The notes: generated by a model from the sequence alone, not told the origin. A stretch of DNA of 64,000 nucleotides from Candidatus Binatia bacterium (GCA_023150935.1 JAKLJW010000017.1:36700-100699), one strand, 5' to 3'; positions 45,749 through 57,248 are shown, numbered from the stretch's first letter. Numbers and translations: made by a program.

Positions 45749-46987
45749 ATGCACCGGTGGTGTTGGCGCCTTGTCCCCGGGGTAGCGGTGATTCTCCTCT
45801 GGGCCGCGCTGTCCGCCCCGGCGGTCGCCACCGAGCTACCTCTCCGCCTGACCGTCGACGAAGCCGTCCGGTTGGCCGCCGCCCGCGCTGATCCGAAGGC
45901 GCTTGACCTCGCAAAAACTCAACTCGATCGCAGCGCCGCCTGGCTACCAGGCAACCCATACCTGAGCGGAGGCGGCGGCAGCACGAGCATCGCCGGAATC
46001 GCTCCCAGCCAGTTCATTTTCCTTTCCCAGGAGTTCGAAATTGCCGGGCAGCGAGAGCAGCGGATGGCGGCCGCAACGCACGGCGTCCAGGAAGAGCAGT
46101 GGGATCTCAAGAGTTCGGTGCTTAACCTGGGCGCCAAGGCACGTGCCCTGTTTGTAACCGCAATCCTCAATCGCGATCGTCTCGCTCTGGCGCGCGAAGA
46201 CCTCGAGGCCGCCCAGCGGCTCGTCAGGAACCTTCCCGCTCCGGCTACCACATCCGATCGCATCGAACAGAACTCAGCCCTCATGCAAGAAAGTCGTGCG
46301 CGCCTCGCCGTCGACGCCGCGCGCCACGCGAGCGAAGATAGTCTCGACGCATTGCGCGCCCTCTGCGGTCTGCCGAACACACAGGCACTCCAGCTCGAGG
46401 GCACCGTCGAACCTCATATCGCCCCCGTGGCTACGGTTGAAACGCTGGTCGAACGCGCTCAGCAGCGCCGGCCCGACTTCGTGGCCCGCACTCACGCCGC
46501 GAAACGCACGGCACACGAACTCGAACTGGCGCGCCGCGAACGCATCCCGAACGTCAATCTCGGCACCGGGGTGACCCGCTACCAGGACGGCGAGACTGTG
46601 TGGGCCGGGGATATCGGCCTGTCGTTACCGGTATTTCAAACCGGCGGACCCGCCGTCCAGGACGCCCTTGCCGAGAGCAACGAAGCACGCCGAGAGCTCG
46701 CCGACCTCGAAGCCATGATCGCCCGGGAAGTGCACGACGCCTACCGTAGCTTAACGGTCAATACCGCCAGCCTGCGGGCCTACATGGACGATCTGGTTCC
46801 CCGGAGCGAAGAGAACCTGCGTCTGGAGCGACGCCTGCTCGACGAAGGCGAAGTCACCGTATCGGACCTGATCGGCCTCGAGATCGACCTCCTGGTAGCG
46901 CGCCGCGGTTACCTGGATGCGCTGGAAAACTACCACCTGAGTCTGATCGATCTCGAACGCGTGACCGCCGGCTCGATCGAACCGTGA
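45749..46987 (+). CDS. TolC/CusC-family outer membrane efflux protein
   Basis: 412 residues. A signal peptide (1-27) is followed by two OEP repeats: LTVDEAVRLAAARADP and ...FIFLSQEFEIAGQREQRMAAA, then a second set with ARRERIPNVNLGTGVTRYQDG and ...LSLPVFQTGGPAVQDALAESN. Long helical stretches flank these, including the region ending LLVARRGYLDALENYH. It forms the outer membrane channel of tripartite export systems. No inner membrane or adaptor gene is beside it, so its partner pump is elsewhere. Confidence 0.88.
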   Translation: MHRWCWRLVPGVAVILLWAALSAPAVATELPLRLTVDEAVRLAAARADPKALDLAKTQLDRSAAWLPGNPYLSGGGGSTSIAGIAPSQFIFLSQEFEIAGQREQRMAAATHGVQEEQWDLKSSVLNLGAKARALFVTAILNRDRLALAREDLEAAQRLVRNLPAPATTSDRIEQNSALMQESRARLAVDAARHASEDSLDALRALCGLPNTQALQLEGTVEPHIAPVATVETLVERAQQRRPDFVARTHAAKRTAHELELARRERIPNVNLGTGVTRYQDGETVWAGDIGLSLPVFQTGGPAVQDALAESNEARRELADLEAMIAREVHDAYRSLTVNTASLRAYMDDLVPRSEENLRLERRLLDEGEVTVSDLIGLEIDLLVARRGYLDALENYHLSLIDLERVTAGSIEP

Positions 46988-47020
46988 CGGCGGTAAGGTT
47001 GGGAACCGGCGGGGAGGTGT

Positions 47021-48202
47021 CTACGCGGAGCGATCGCGACCAATTCCCCGGCGCCGCGCATTGAGGCCGATCGCGAACCCGGTGACCAGCATGAGCCACC
47101 CCGTCGTCGATCGCCCCGCCGCGTGCATCGCGCAACCGGCACCCTCGGCGACCGATTCGTAAACGATCGCGCTGCGCGGCGTGCTGCGAACCACCGTCCC
47201 CGCCGGAACGGGCTGCGACAGCGGCGCATCGAGGCTCAGCGTGTTGCTCAAAGGCGCCCGCGAGTAGCCCACTTTGAGAGCCACCCTGGTCCCTGCGGAG
47301 TCGGCCAGGATCTCGATCAAACCCGTCTCCGGGAAGCTCGTCGCGTCCTGCAGTGCCAAATCGCGGTCGCCCGTCGACGCCGACCGGATGACAATGCTCT
47401 GCCCCTCGGGCAACCGAGTCGGGCTGGCGCCCGTCGTCGGTCGTGCCGTTGCCGTTGCCGTGGGCGGCGAGGTCGGAAGCCCCGGCACCGTCGGCGTGCG
47501 CGTGGGGGTTGGCTTTGCGGTACCGGCGGTTGCCGTCGGCGGCCGCACCGTCGCGGTCGGCGTCGGTGCCGTCACGCCCGTGCAGATACCGGCCGGACAC
47601 ACGCTCCCCGACACACAGCAGTCGACATCTTGCCCACAGGACGCGTCCTGGTAATCGGAGAAACACACCGCCCCGCCGCAGTCGTCGTCAGACGTACACA
47701 GATCGCCCTGGCTCGCACCGGTCTGGCAGACCCCGAGACAGAACTTCCCGGTCGATCGGCATACCGAGCCCGGGCACTGCGCATCACGCAGGCAGGGAAA
47801 CCCCTGCGACTGACCGCCCAAACATACCTTTTGCGAGCCGGTACACGGCCGGCCTCCACTGCAGTTGAAGTCCAGGTCGCAGCATTCGCCGGCAAACGGC
47901 CCGCCCGAACACGTTCCGAAGCTCGCGTCCGACGAGCACACCGGGGTTCCCGAACACGTTCCTCCGGCACACGAGCAGGGAAAGCCGTCGTCGTCGCCGC
48001 CATCGCAGACTCCCTGCGACAGAACGCAAACGCCGCCCGGACAGTCGTCGTCGGAACCGCACGACTGCCCGTCGCGGGAGCCGAGCGAGCACAGGAATTG
48101 ACCGTTTCCCTGCGCCGCCGCACTCCCGGCCGCCCACGGGGCCAAAAGCAACACCACGGCGAGAGAGCACATCCCCAATCGCGTCGAATCGATCACCCTC
48201 AT
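47021..48202 (-). CDS. Cys-rich surface protein with Thr/Pro linker and C-terminal sorting-like tail
   Basis: 393 residues. A signal peptide (about 1-32, [17 protein letters not shown]) is followed by a disulfide-rich part (about 35-215) with repeated 'C..D.DCPGG.C' units ([48 protein letters not shown]). A Thr/Pro/Ala linker (about 215-265), a small beta domain (about 265-345) and an ending GAGCAMHA...[17 protein letters not shown] follow: Cys, membrane segment, Arg cluster. That ending resembles MYXO-CTERM-type sorting tails. The start at 48202 is chosen for the ATG; a GTG at 48214 is possible. Function unknown; surface display inferred. Confidence 0.78.
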   Translation of the reverse strand: MRVIDSTRLGMCSLAVVLLLAPWAAGSAAAQGNGQFLCSLGSRDGQSCGSDDDCPGGVCVLSQGVCDGGDDDGFPCSCAGGTCSGTPVCSSDASFGTCSGGPFAGECCDLDFNCSGGRPCTGSQKVCLGGQSQGFPCLRDAQCPGSVCRSTGKFCLGVCQTGASQGDLCTSDDDCGGAVCFSDYQDASCGQDVDCCVSGSVCPAGICTGVTAPTPTATVRPPTATAGTAKPTPTRTPTVPGLPTSPPTATATARPTTGASPTRLPEGQSIVIRSASTGDRDLALQDATSFPETGLIEILADSAGTRVALKVGYSRAPLSNTLSLDAPLSQPVPAGTVVRSTPRSAIVYESVAEGAGCAMHAAGRSTTGWLMLVTGFAIGLNARRRGIGRDRSA

Positions 48203-48376
48203 GTCAGCAAACACCCCAACAGTAAGTCTTTTGCCGCTCTGCCGCGGTTAGTCAACAAGAAAGGCACCGGCCACCGCGGTCGCGTTGACAACCGCGCGGC
48301 CGTGCGCCACTACCAGCAGAGACGGCCCCGGGCCGGCCGGATGCCCGGTACGCCCCGCCGCAAGGAGCCATCGTTC

Positions 48377-49726
48377 ATGAGCGAGTACAGCGCGTGGTTC
48401 GAGTGCATCAATGGATGTCAGAACCGCTTCAGTCTCTTCGAGGTTATCTACCAGTGCCCGAGCTGCGGCGATCTGCTGGACGTGGTCCACGACGTTGCGG
48501 CACTGCGTCGTCGCTCCGCGGCCGCCTGGATGCAGTTGTTCGACGACCGCTACCGTCGCAACACCTTTCCGTTCGGCTCCGGCGTCTGGGGCAAGAAGGA
48601 ATGGGTGGTGCCGTTCATCGACGTCGAAAACATCGTGTCCACTTACGAGGGGTGCACCAATCTGTTCTGGGCCGAACGCTACGGCAAACTCCTCGGCGTC
48701 GAGGACCTCTGGGTCAAACAGTGCGGCAACTCGCATACCGGATCGTTCAAAGACCTCGGCATGACGGTCCTCGTCTCGGTGGTCAAGCAAATGATCGCCG
48801 AGGGGCAGACGATCCACGCCATCGCCTGCGCATCGACCGGCGACACCTCGGCTGCCCTCGCCAACTACTGCGCGGCGGCAGGGATCCCCGCGGTCGTCCT
48901 GCTCCCCCGGCACAAAGTGTCGCCGGCCCAACTCGTGCAACCCCTGGCCAACGGCGCCCTGGTGCTCAGCCTCGACACCGACTTCGATGGCTGCATGGCT
49001 CTCGTCAAGAGCATCACCACGGAAAAGACCGTCTACCTCGCCAACTCGATGAACAGTTTGCGTCTCGAGGGTCAGAAGACCGTCGGCATCGAAATCGTAC
49101 AACAGTTCGACTGGGAAGTTCCCGACTGGATCGTGATTCCCGGCGGCAATCTTGGGAACGTGAGCGCCCTCGGCAAGGGCCTACTGTTGATGCGCGAACT
49201 CGGGCTGACGCAAAAACTCCCGCGCATCGCCGTCGCTCAGGCGGCCCATGCAAATCCGTTGTACCTGTCGTACCTGAAGAACTTCGAAACCTTCGCGCCG
49301 GTTCAAGCCCGATCGACCCTCGCCAGCGCCATCCAGATCGGCAACCCGGTGAGTTGGAAGCGCGCCGTGCGCGTGTTGCGCGAGTTCGAGGGCGTCGTCG
49401 AACAGGCCGACGAGAACGAACTTGCCGACGAAGCGGCACGTGCCGACCGCACCGGGATGTTCAACTGCCCGCACACCGGCGTTGCCCTGGCGGCGCTGCG
49501 CAAACTCGTCGAGCGCAAGGTGATTCGCTCGAACCAGCGGGTCGTCGTCATCTCCACGGCGCACGGACTCAAGTTTGCGGAGCAGAAAACCCGCTATCAC
49601 CTGCGCCAGATCGAGGGCGTGCAGTCGAAGCACGCAAACCATCCTGTCGAGCTCCCGGCGGACCTCCGTCAGGTCACCGAAGCGATTCGCCGTTACGCCG
49701 ACAAGATCAAGCTCATGGAGGCCTGA
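48377..49726 (+). CDS. thrC: threonine synthase
   Basis: 449 residues. The N terminus carries Cys pairs ([21 protein letters not shown]) of a zinc-ribbon-like lid. The PLP core has [17 protein letters not shown] Lys in [64 protein letters not shown] and [12 protein letters not shown]. It converts phosphohomoserine to threonine; it resembles the larger Class II-like or cystathionine-related group, which the zinc lid supports. AAGGAG lies upstream. It is followed 2 bases later by the trans-sulfuration enzyme. Confidence 0.92.
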   Translation: MSEYSAWFECINGCQNRFSLFEVIYQCPSCGDLLDVVHDVAALRRRSAAAWMQLFDDRYRRNTFPFGSGVWGKKEWVVPFIDVENIVSTYEGCTNLFWAERYGKLLGVEDLWVKQCGNSHTGSFKDLGMTVLVSVVKQMIAEGQTIHAIACASTGDTSAALANYCAAAGIPAVVLLPRHKVSPAQLVQPLANGALVLSLDTDFDGCMALVKSITTEKTVYLANSMNSLRLEGQKTVGIEIVQQFDWEVPDWIVIPGGNLGNVSALGKGLLLMRELGLTQKLPRIAVAQAAHANPLYLSYLKNFETFAPVQARSTLASAIQIGNPVSWKRAVRVLREFEGVVEQADENELADEAARADRTGMFNCPHTGVALAALRKLVERKVIRSNQRVVVISTAHGLKFAEQKTRYHLRQIEGVQSKHANHPVELPADLRQVTEAIRRYADKIKLMEA

Positions 49727-49727
49727 C

Positions 49728-50924
<1,197 letters not shown>

Positions 50925-51023
50925 GCAACCGGCACCGGGCACACGGTACAATCCCTGTGTCGGTCAACTCCGCAGCGCCAGCCTGGTGCAGCGTCCGCTT
51001 CGGCACCGGGATCCCCTCGCGCA

Positions 51024-53837
51024 TCAACGCGTGTAACGCGTCTTGCGCACGGCGTTGGCAGCCACGTCCGCACGGCTGACGTGATACTGGAACTTCTCGC
51101 CGTTCAGCCACCCGGGCACACGATCCCCGTAGTGCCTTTCGGGCTGGATGCGATTGAAGAACGGGGCTCCCAGCCCACCGGCGTTACCGTTGTTGCCGCC
51201 CGGCAAGGCATTCACCGCTTTAATGCCGGCCGGGTCGAGATCGACCACCAACCGCATCGAGGGCCCGCCGGAGAACGTGTAGTCGTCACTGTTCCAGCTA
51301 TACGACGCCGGGTTGACCGTAAACCGGCCGCCCGGGGCCGCAAAGGGGCCGAGATCCCAGCTCCCGATGCCGGCCTGGCCGAAGAAGTGCTGGAAGCGCA
51401 CCTGATGGATGGCCCCCCATAGCCAGTTTTCCGGCTCCGTCGTGGCGAACTCGTCGGCGAGAAATTCGAGTCCATCGCGCAAAGCACCCAGCAGCATCTC
51501 GTCTCGCGTCTCCACCGCGGGGGTTTGCCGGTCGTCCCACAGACTGCTCTCGCCGTTATCGCCCTTCGTGTGGACAAGGAATCCTGCATCCTCGCGATCG
51601 ATATCCTCGAGGATGTGCAGGATGGCCTTGGTTGCCTCTTCGCCGCCGGGGGCACCGATGCCCGTGCCGGCGAAGTCATCGGCAAGCACCCGCCGCCCGA
51701 GCCGCGTCGCCCAGCCGGTGAATATCGAGGCTGCGATCGCATCGCTGCGTTCCTCCGCCGATACCGGCACGGTGCGCGGCGGAACGTCGGTCCGCAGCGC
51801 CGCCGGGTCTATTCCCGACGCCATGTCGTACGGTGCCGAACCCGCTTTCGCCTCGCCCCACGCTTCCAGCCGGGTAAGGGCATCGGCCATCGCCGGAGTC
51901 ACGAGGTCGGGACGATTGCGAGCCGCAGTCAGGAGAAACGGCATTAGGCGCGCGGCCTCCAGGCTGGCCGTGTCGTACTGGTAAGCCGACATGTCCGCCA
52001 TGGTGATCTTCGCGCCCGGTGGCCGGACCCCGTTGCGGTTACTGAGCAACTCTTGGATGCGCTCCTGGCGGAAACCGATGTCCGCCGAGTACGTCAGGTA
52101 TATGGCGTCGTTGAGCGGATCGTTATCGAGGGTGTTGCCGATCTGGTCATTGTTCGCCGTGGCGAGGAATCCCTCGGCCGGATTTGTCGCTTGCGGTATC
52201 TTCTCGGCCGGCAGCCACAGCGTCCGTCCCTCGCTATCGGTGAGCCACTCGGCGTCACCGGTGCCCGACACCGGGAGATACGGTACTACCTCGGCGGGGC
52301 GCTGGGGAATCAACACGCGCGGGAAGTACGCTATGTCGCCGTTGACATCCGCCCACACCCAGTTCTGCGCTCCCACGGAGAAGTTCCTGAGCGCGTCTCT
52401 GAACTCCGCCACGTTGCGCGCCCGGTTGATCTCGAGCAGGAAGCGGGGATCGTTGGTGATCTCGTGTCCGGTCCAACGGAACGACATCCCCGTGGCCGCC
52501 AGACCGACGACGTCGTCCCGCAGGTTGGGATCGGGTGCCATCGGCCCGTGGTGAGGCACAACCTCGATCACGAAAGTGGCGGGACTGCGCTTCTTGATGT
52601 GGAAGGTTTCCTCGATCCGCAGCACCGGCACCTGGCGACCCTCGAACAGCACCGTGCGCGGCGACGCGGGGTAATCCGGCGGGGTAGTGATAGTCTCGAC
52701 GTAAACGTCGGTAACGTCGAACACGGCTACCGTGCCGCCCCATGCCCCGCGGTCGCTGTGTCCCAGAATGACCCCGGGCAGGCCGGGGAACATCACCCCG
52801 TTGGCGTAGCTCTGGTGCCCGTCCGGGTGCGGCGAATTGAGGTGAATCATGTGCCACACGGGCGGGTTAAACAGCGCCAGATGCGGGTCGTTCGCCAGCA
52901 TGGCGTGACCGGTCGCCGACAGGCGCGGCGACACGATCCAGTTGTTGCTGCCAAGTCCCCTGGCCCGGTCGCCAAACGGATTCTTGGCCCGCGTTTCCGC
53001 CAACGCCGCCGCCAGCGCATCCAGGGTCTCCGGCGACGGCAACGCGGGAATGACCTGTGGGACCGCTACCCGCTCCGCTGCCCCCCGGCCGGACACCGGC
53101 AACACGGTCGCTGGCGAGCCGGGGGCGGACCGGAAGACGTCGCGCCGCACGGCTTTCGGAACTTTCTTCCAGATGCGCGCGAAGTTGATCTCCTCGCCCA
53201 GGGTCTCGGACAGACTCCACGCCTGCAGCCGTGCGATGGCCATGGTATCCTGCGGCCGCCACGGTTCGAGCTGATCGGGTTTCAGTCCAATGAGCAGTAT
53301 CTCGGCATACTCCGGCGGCAGCGTCGCGCCATTCTTGCCTGCCCGGAGATCCGCGAGCCACGCGTTGACCCCGGCGGCGTACGACCTGACGACATTCGCC
53401 GTCTCGGCGTCCGTCGATTCGATGTGCTCCCACAGCACGTCCTGCAGGCGCCGGCCGTCCCGCGTGGTAAACACGGTCCTCATCTCGACGTCCATCTCCA
53501 GCGTCACGCGACCGAGTATCTCGCTCAGTCGCCCTTCGGCCACACGCCGGAACGCATCCATCTGCCAGAAGCGCGCCGCCGCCGTCAGGTATCCCTGCAT
53601 GAAGATGGCGTCGTCGAGGCTCCCGGCATAAACGTGCGGTACCCCGAGAGCGTCGTCGACCACGTCCACCTGACCTTGCAGCCCGGAGAGATCCACGGTG
53701 GCGGCCGTCGGAAGTTCGGCAATCGGGTCGGCGGCGCCGGGGGCCGGCGGCACGGGCGCGCCGTCGTTGTCACCGCACGCCATGAACCCCAGAATGCACA
53801 CCAGAACCCCGACCGGGGCCATTCGACGACCACGCAT
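51024..53837 (-). CDS. lipoprotein penicillin amidase-family Ntn-hydrolase
   Basis: 937 residues. A lipoprotein signal ends at LGFMACGDND (lipobox-like FMAC, cut before Cys). The alpha-chain-like part (about 50-260) is followed by a spacer and a beta-chain beginning at Ser297 in GLGSNNWIVSP, the typical N-terminal nucleophile after autocleavage. Later markers are NDPHLALFNPPVWH, GLPGVILGHSDRGAWGG and TANNDQIG. Substrates for the family include beta-lactams, acyl-homoserine lactones and other amides; specificity is not predictable. The ATG at 53837 follows GGGAGG. It is divergent from another acylase-like gene. Confidence 0.9.
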   Translation of the reverse strand: MRGRRMAPVGVLVCILGFMACGDNDGAPVPPAPGAADPIAELPTAATVDLSGLQGQVDVVDDALGVPHVYAGSLDDAIFMQGYLTAAARFWQMDAFRRVAEGRLSEILGRVTLEMDVEMRTVFTTRDGRRLQDVLWEHIESTDAETANVVRSYAAGVNAWLADLRAGKNGATLPPEYAEILLIGLKPDQLEPWRPQDTMAIARLQAWSLSETLGEEINFARIWKKVPKAVRRDVFRSAPGSPATVLPVSGRGAAERVAVPQVIPALPSPETLDALAAALAETRAKNPFGDRARGLGSNNWIVSPRLSATGHAMLANDPHLALFNPPVWHMIHLNSPHPDGHQSYANGVMFPGLPGVILGHSDRGAWGGTVAVFDVTDVYVETITTPPDYPASPRTVLFEGRQVPVLRIEETFHIKKRSPATFVIEVVPHHGPMAPDPNLRDDVVGLAATGMSFRWTGHEITNDPRFLLEINRARNVAEFRDALRNFSVGAQNWVWADVNGDIAYFPRVLIPQRPAEVVPYLPVSGTGDAEWLTDSEGRTLWLPAEKIPQATNPAEGFLATANNDQIGNTLDNDPLNDAIYLTYSADIGFRQERIQELLSNRNGVRPPGAKITMADMSAYQYDTASLEAARLMPFLLTAARNRPDLVTPAMADALTRLEAWGEAKAGSAPYDMASGIDPAALRTDVPPRTVPVSAEERSDAIAASIFTGWATRLGRRVLADDFAGTGIGAPGGEEATKAILHILEDIDREDAGFLVHTKGDNGESSLWDDRQTPAVETRDEMLLGALRDGLEFLADEFATTEPENWLWGAIHQVRFQHFFGQAGIGSWDLGPFAAPGGRFTVNPASYSWNSDDYTFSGGPSMRLVVDLDPAGIKAVNALPGGNNGNAGGLGAPFFNRIQPERHYGDRVPGWLNGEKFQYHVSRADVAANAVRKTRYTR

Positions 53838-54015
53838 CTCGACCTCCCTGTCACCTGGCGCCGGGGCAACGCCGTCCCCACCGGCAATCGGTAACGCTTT
53901 GAACCCTTTCGCATCTAGGAGCACCGGTCGCGGTTAGTCAACCGGACCGCGCCGGCGACGCTCGCCTCTTGATGTCGAGCCACAAAACCGCAACAGTCGC
54001 CGCGGAGGTTACCCA

Positions 54016-55740
54016 TTGCGGCCTGGGGGTAAGACGCGGCGCCCGTGGACTGGCGGCGGATCTCAGCCCGTGCATCGACGGTGGCGCGGGCGGTTTCCGG
54101 CCTTGCTGGTGTGGGCACTCGTCTCCGCCGGCGCCGTCACGGCAGAGCCGGCTTACGACGTACCGCGGCGCGAGGACCACGGGGATCTGATCGTCCTGCA
54201 CGTGTACGGCTCGTACTACGACATGGGACGGCAGCAGGTAAGTCTGCTGGGGGACGTCGCCCGACGGATGTACGAGTATCACCTCGAGAAGTACCGCCGT
54301 CACGTTGCGGGCGGCGGCATGCGCCTGAGAATCGTCGACTTCGGCGCGACGGTCCTGCCCATCGTCGGTCCATGGTTCGAAGAAAGCGGTTTCTTCGACG
54401 AGATGAATGGCGTTGCCGACGGCCTCGGGGTGCCGCGAGCCGACCTGTTGCGGGCGGTTATGGCTTCTTCGTTCGGATCGACGGTCTTTGCGGCGACCGG
54501 GGCCGCCACCGCCGACGGCGGCGCGCTTATCGGGCGCAACGTCGACTGGGGCGACGGGAATGGCGTCCTGCGTCCGGTCCTTGTCCTTGCGCACCCGAGC
54601 AACGGCGACATGCCGTACATCCTCGGCGGTTGGCCTCTCATCGGCCTTCCTGCGATCGGCATGAACGCGGCGGGTTTCTCGTTGTCGTTCAATTTCTTCA
54701 TCACCGACGAATTCATGGGAATACCGCCACAGATGCGCGATCGTCGCGCGCTGCAGACGGCACGCACCGTCGCTGACGGCATTCGGGTATTCACCGAGGT
54801 CGGCAAGCGCGCCATGCCGACTTTCATGGTGATGGCCGACGCCGCCGGCGAGATTGCCATGCTCGAATGCACCCCCAGCGCCTGCGCCACCTTCCGTCCG
54901 GAGGGCGACTGGTTCGCGCAGGCCAATCACGCCCGCACGCCGGTGATGATCCCGTTCGATCGCTATCGATCTCCCGACTCGTTCGAGCGCCTGGCGGCAA
55001 TGGAGGCAGCGGTACGCCCCCACGTCGGTCGACTGACGCCGCTGCTGGCATCGCAGATCCTTCGCGATCGCTCGAATACGCGTTACGTGACCGATCCCAG
55101 CGTCGCCAATGTTTTCGTGCTCAACGCCGCGGTGTTGCAACCCGCGACCAGGACCCTCTGGCACGCCGTCACGATGGAACCCGCGGCGCCCTTTGGCGCG
55201 TACCGGCCGTTCTCGGTCGCCACCGACCTGACCCAGACCCCGTCCCTGCCGGCCGACCCGCGTGTCGACACGCCGGAGTTTGCCCGCGAACAGGCACTGC
55301 TTGCCCGCGCCCGCCAGGCGGTGCGCGAATACGAGGCCGGCAACTCGGCGGCGGCCGGCACGATCTGGGACGACCTGGCGACCGACGAATCCGGGATGCT
55401 GCACCCGGATCGACTGGCCTTTGCGCGCGCGATGGTGCGCTGGCGGCTGGGCGACGCGCTCGGTACGGACCGACTGTTGGCCGGGATCGATTTGGAGCGA
55501 GCGCCCTTCGAGGTGCGAGTCGCCGCGCTCCTCGCCCGCGCGATCGTCGCCGACGAGCGCGGGCAGCGCGCCGCCGCCCTCGTTGCTTATCGGGAAGCGC
55601 TGGCAGCCCTCGACGCGGCGCCGCAGTACACCGACTTCGGTACCGCCGGGGTGCGCGACCACGCCCAGGCCGGCCTCGCCGCCCCACTGAGCCGCGCCGT
55701 CGTCGAACCCATCCCGCATCTCCAGTACCTGCCGGAGTGA
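54016..55740 (+). CDS. C45-type Ntn-hydrolase-like secreted acyltransferase/amidase with Ser at the nucleophile site
   Basis: 574 residues from a TTG preceded by GGAGG; a GTG at 54070 gives a neater signal peptide (RRWRGRFPALLVWALVSAG). The domain has the C45/AAT-like core: IVLHVYGSYYDMGRQQ, FFDEMNGVADGLGV, then FGSTVFAATGAATADGGALI and GRNVDWGDG, PLIGLPAIGMNAAGFSLSFN and FMVMADAAGEIAMLEC. Family members normally have Cys before the T/S-F-A segment; here the position reads Ser (residue 155 from the TTG). The C-terminal roughly 200 residues are helical and TPR-like in composition. Periplasmic or secreted location inferred. Confidence 0.78.
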   Translation: MRPGGKTRRPWTGGGSQPVHRRWRGRFPALLVWALVSAGAVTAEPAYDVPRREDHGDLIVLHVYGSYYDMGRQQVSLLGDVARRMYEYHLEKYRRHVAGGGMRLRIVDFGATVLPIVGPWFEESGFFDEMNGVADGLGVPRADLLRAVMASSFGSTVFAATGAATADGGALIGRNVDWGDGNGVLRPVLVLAHPSNGDMPYILGGWPLIGLPAIGMNAAGFSLSFNFFITDEFMGIPPQMRDRRALQTARTVADGIRVFTEVGKRAMPTFMVMADAAGEIAMLECTPSACATFRPEGDWFAQANHARTPVMIPFDRYRSPDSFERLAAMEAAVRPHVGRLTPLLASQILRDRSNTRYVTDPSVANVFVLNAAVLQPATRTLWHAVTMEPAAPFGAYRPFSVATDLTQTPSLPADPRVDTPEFAREQALLARARQAVREYEAGNSAAAGTIWDDLATDESGMLHPDRLAFARAMVRWRLGDALGTDRLLAGIDLERAPFEVRVAALLARAIVADERGQRAAALVAYREALAALDAAPQYTDFGTAGVRDHAQAGLAAPLSRAVVEPIPHLQYLPE

Positions 55741-55969
55741 CCGGTGGGCGCACCCCATGAACAGGGTAATCCGAGAGACATTCCGGCGGACGGCGTGAAC
55801 AGCCTGGGAGAGCCTGCAATCCTCCCCAAGATCTTCGCAGGACAGGAATGTGAGGCGGGCATTTGAGGCGAGGTGGCGCCCGTCAAAGCGCTGGTCTTTA
55901 CCCGGGTTGAGGTGGGCGGCAACAAGCGACAGTCCTTGACGCCGGCCGGTTCGCGGTGGATTTTGCACG

Positions 55970-57067
55970 ATGCTCGCGGACGGGACGATCGAGGCATTTC
56001 GCCTCCAGAGCGGGTTTTGCGAACGCTTCGATTCTCCGCTTTACGCCGAGTTCCTCGCGCGCGCCGCTGACGACATCGAGGCGGGCGGCCCAATTGCGGA
56101 CGTGCTCGACGGCTGGCAGGGCTTGCCGATGGCCGACGCTCTGCCGTTGCGCCTCCTTGGCGCCGCTCACCGCATGGTGCTCGAAGGCACCGCTCCCCAG
56201 CTCGCGCGCTTCTATCCCACCGCCGGTGGGACCCCGCACATGCCCGATGCCTGGCTCGCGTTTAGCGATCTAGTCAGGGCGCGCGCCGACGAGTTCCGCG
56301 CGGGCCTCGCCCGCCAGGTACAGACGAACGAGATTCGTCGCAGCGCCGCCCTGCTCGGCGGCTTCCTCGCCCTCGCCAACGAACACGGCTTGCCGCTGCG
56401 CGGCCTCGAGATCGGGAGCAGCGCCGGCCTGAACCAGCGCTGGCACCGTTACCGGTACGAGTTAGCGGCATGCGAGCCCGATCGACCGCCGCCGGTCACG
56501 ACTTTCCGACCCGCCTGGGGAGACCCGGCAGCGGCCGTGGTGGTGCGCTGCGGCTGGAACGGCGACGATGCCGTTCTGCGCGGCCGGGTCCAGGTGGCGT
56601 CGATGGCTGGATGCGACATCGCGCCCATCGACCTCGCCGACGTCGAGCAAGCCCGCACTCTCGAGGCATTCGTATGGGCTGACCACGTGGAGAGGCTCGG
56701 ACAACTCCGCACCGCCATCGCCGCGGCGCGCTGCGATCCCCCCCGAATCATGCGCCGCGCCGCAGCGGACTGGCTGGCCGAGCAGCTCGACCCATCGGTC
56801 CAGGGCGTTATCTCCATCGTTTTCCACTCGATCATGTGGTGGTACCTGTCGGAAGACGAACGCACACGCGTTACGGAAACGATCGCCGCCGCCGGGAAGC
56901 GCGCGACACGGGCTGCGCCCGTCGCCTGGCTCCGTCTCGAAATGTTCGGCACGCCGAAAGCCGAGCTCCGCCTGACTTCGTGGCCCGGGGGCTTAGAGCG
57001 CACACTCGCCCGCGCCGATCCCCAGGGGCGATGGGTAACCTGGTTGGGTACGTGCGGACCTTGTTGA
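55970..57067 (+). CDS. DUF2332 family protein
   Basis: 365 residues, all helical/alpha-beta, no signal peptide. DUF2332 markers: SPLYAEFLARAADDIEAGGP, LPLRLLGAAHRMVLEG, ARFYPTAGGT, QTNEIRRSAALLGGFLALA, LRGLEIGSSAGLNQRWHRYRYE, GCDIAPIDLADVEQARTLEA, and VISIVFHSIMWWYLSEDERT. The fold may be SAM-methyltransferase-like (EIGSSAGLN resembles a glycine loop), but no activity is known. The C terminus runs into a transposase relic and may be slightly altered. Confidence 0.85.
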   Translation: MLADGTIEAFRLQSGFCERFDSPLYAEFLARAADDIEAGGPIADVLDGWQGLPMADALPLRLLGAAHRMVLEGTAPQLARFYPTAGGTPHMPDAWLAFSDLVRARADEFRAGLARQVQTNEIRRSAALLGGFLALANEHGLPLRGLEIGSSAGLNQRWHRYRYELAACEPDRPPPVTTFRPAWGDPAAAVVVRCGWNGDDAVLRGRVQVASMAGCDIAPIDLADVEQARTLEAFVWADHVERLGQLRTAIAAARCDPPRIMRRAAADWLAEQLDPSVQGVISIVFHSIMWWYLSEDERTRVTETIAAAGKRATRAAPVAWLRLEMFGTPKAELRLTSWPGGLERTLARADPQGRWVTWLGTCGPC

Positions 57068-57071
57068 CCGT

Positions 57072-57248
57072 CGGCACGCGCGCCGGTGGGACCTGAGCTG
57101 GTTCATGGGGGTAATCGACGAGTCGATTGCTCGCCGCGCCAATCGCAAGGGCAACTGCACTGGACGCTTCCGGGAGAAGCGGTTTCACTCGCCGGCACCA
57201 CTCGATGAGGGGACGTCCGTTCGCTACGGGGTCGTGACGCCTCCCTGA
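57072..57248 (+). pseudogene. transposase relic of the Y1/REP-associated type
   Basis: The frame from 57072 reads RHARRWDLSWFMGVIDESIA, RRANRKGNCTGRFREKRFHS then LDEG before a stop at 57246-57248. The order 'DLSWFM', 'I.RR.N', 'GCTGRF..RF.S', 'LDE' matches the second half of IS200/REP-associated tyrosine transposases. The first half and the usual 'AYVDLNPVRA' end are missing, so it is a dead fragment. Confidence 0.6.

Noticed and set aside
52053..53894. 613-codon plus-strand frame opposite the penicillin amidase-like gene
   Set aside because: Composition follows the antisense of the real gene; no recognisable protein.
53938..55968. 676-codon minus-strand frame opposite the C45-like gene
   Set aside because: Shadow frame with His/Arg/Gly-rich peptide and no motif.
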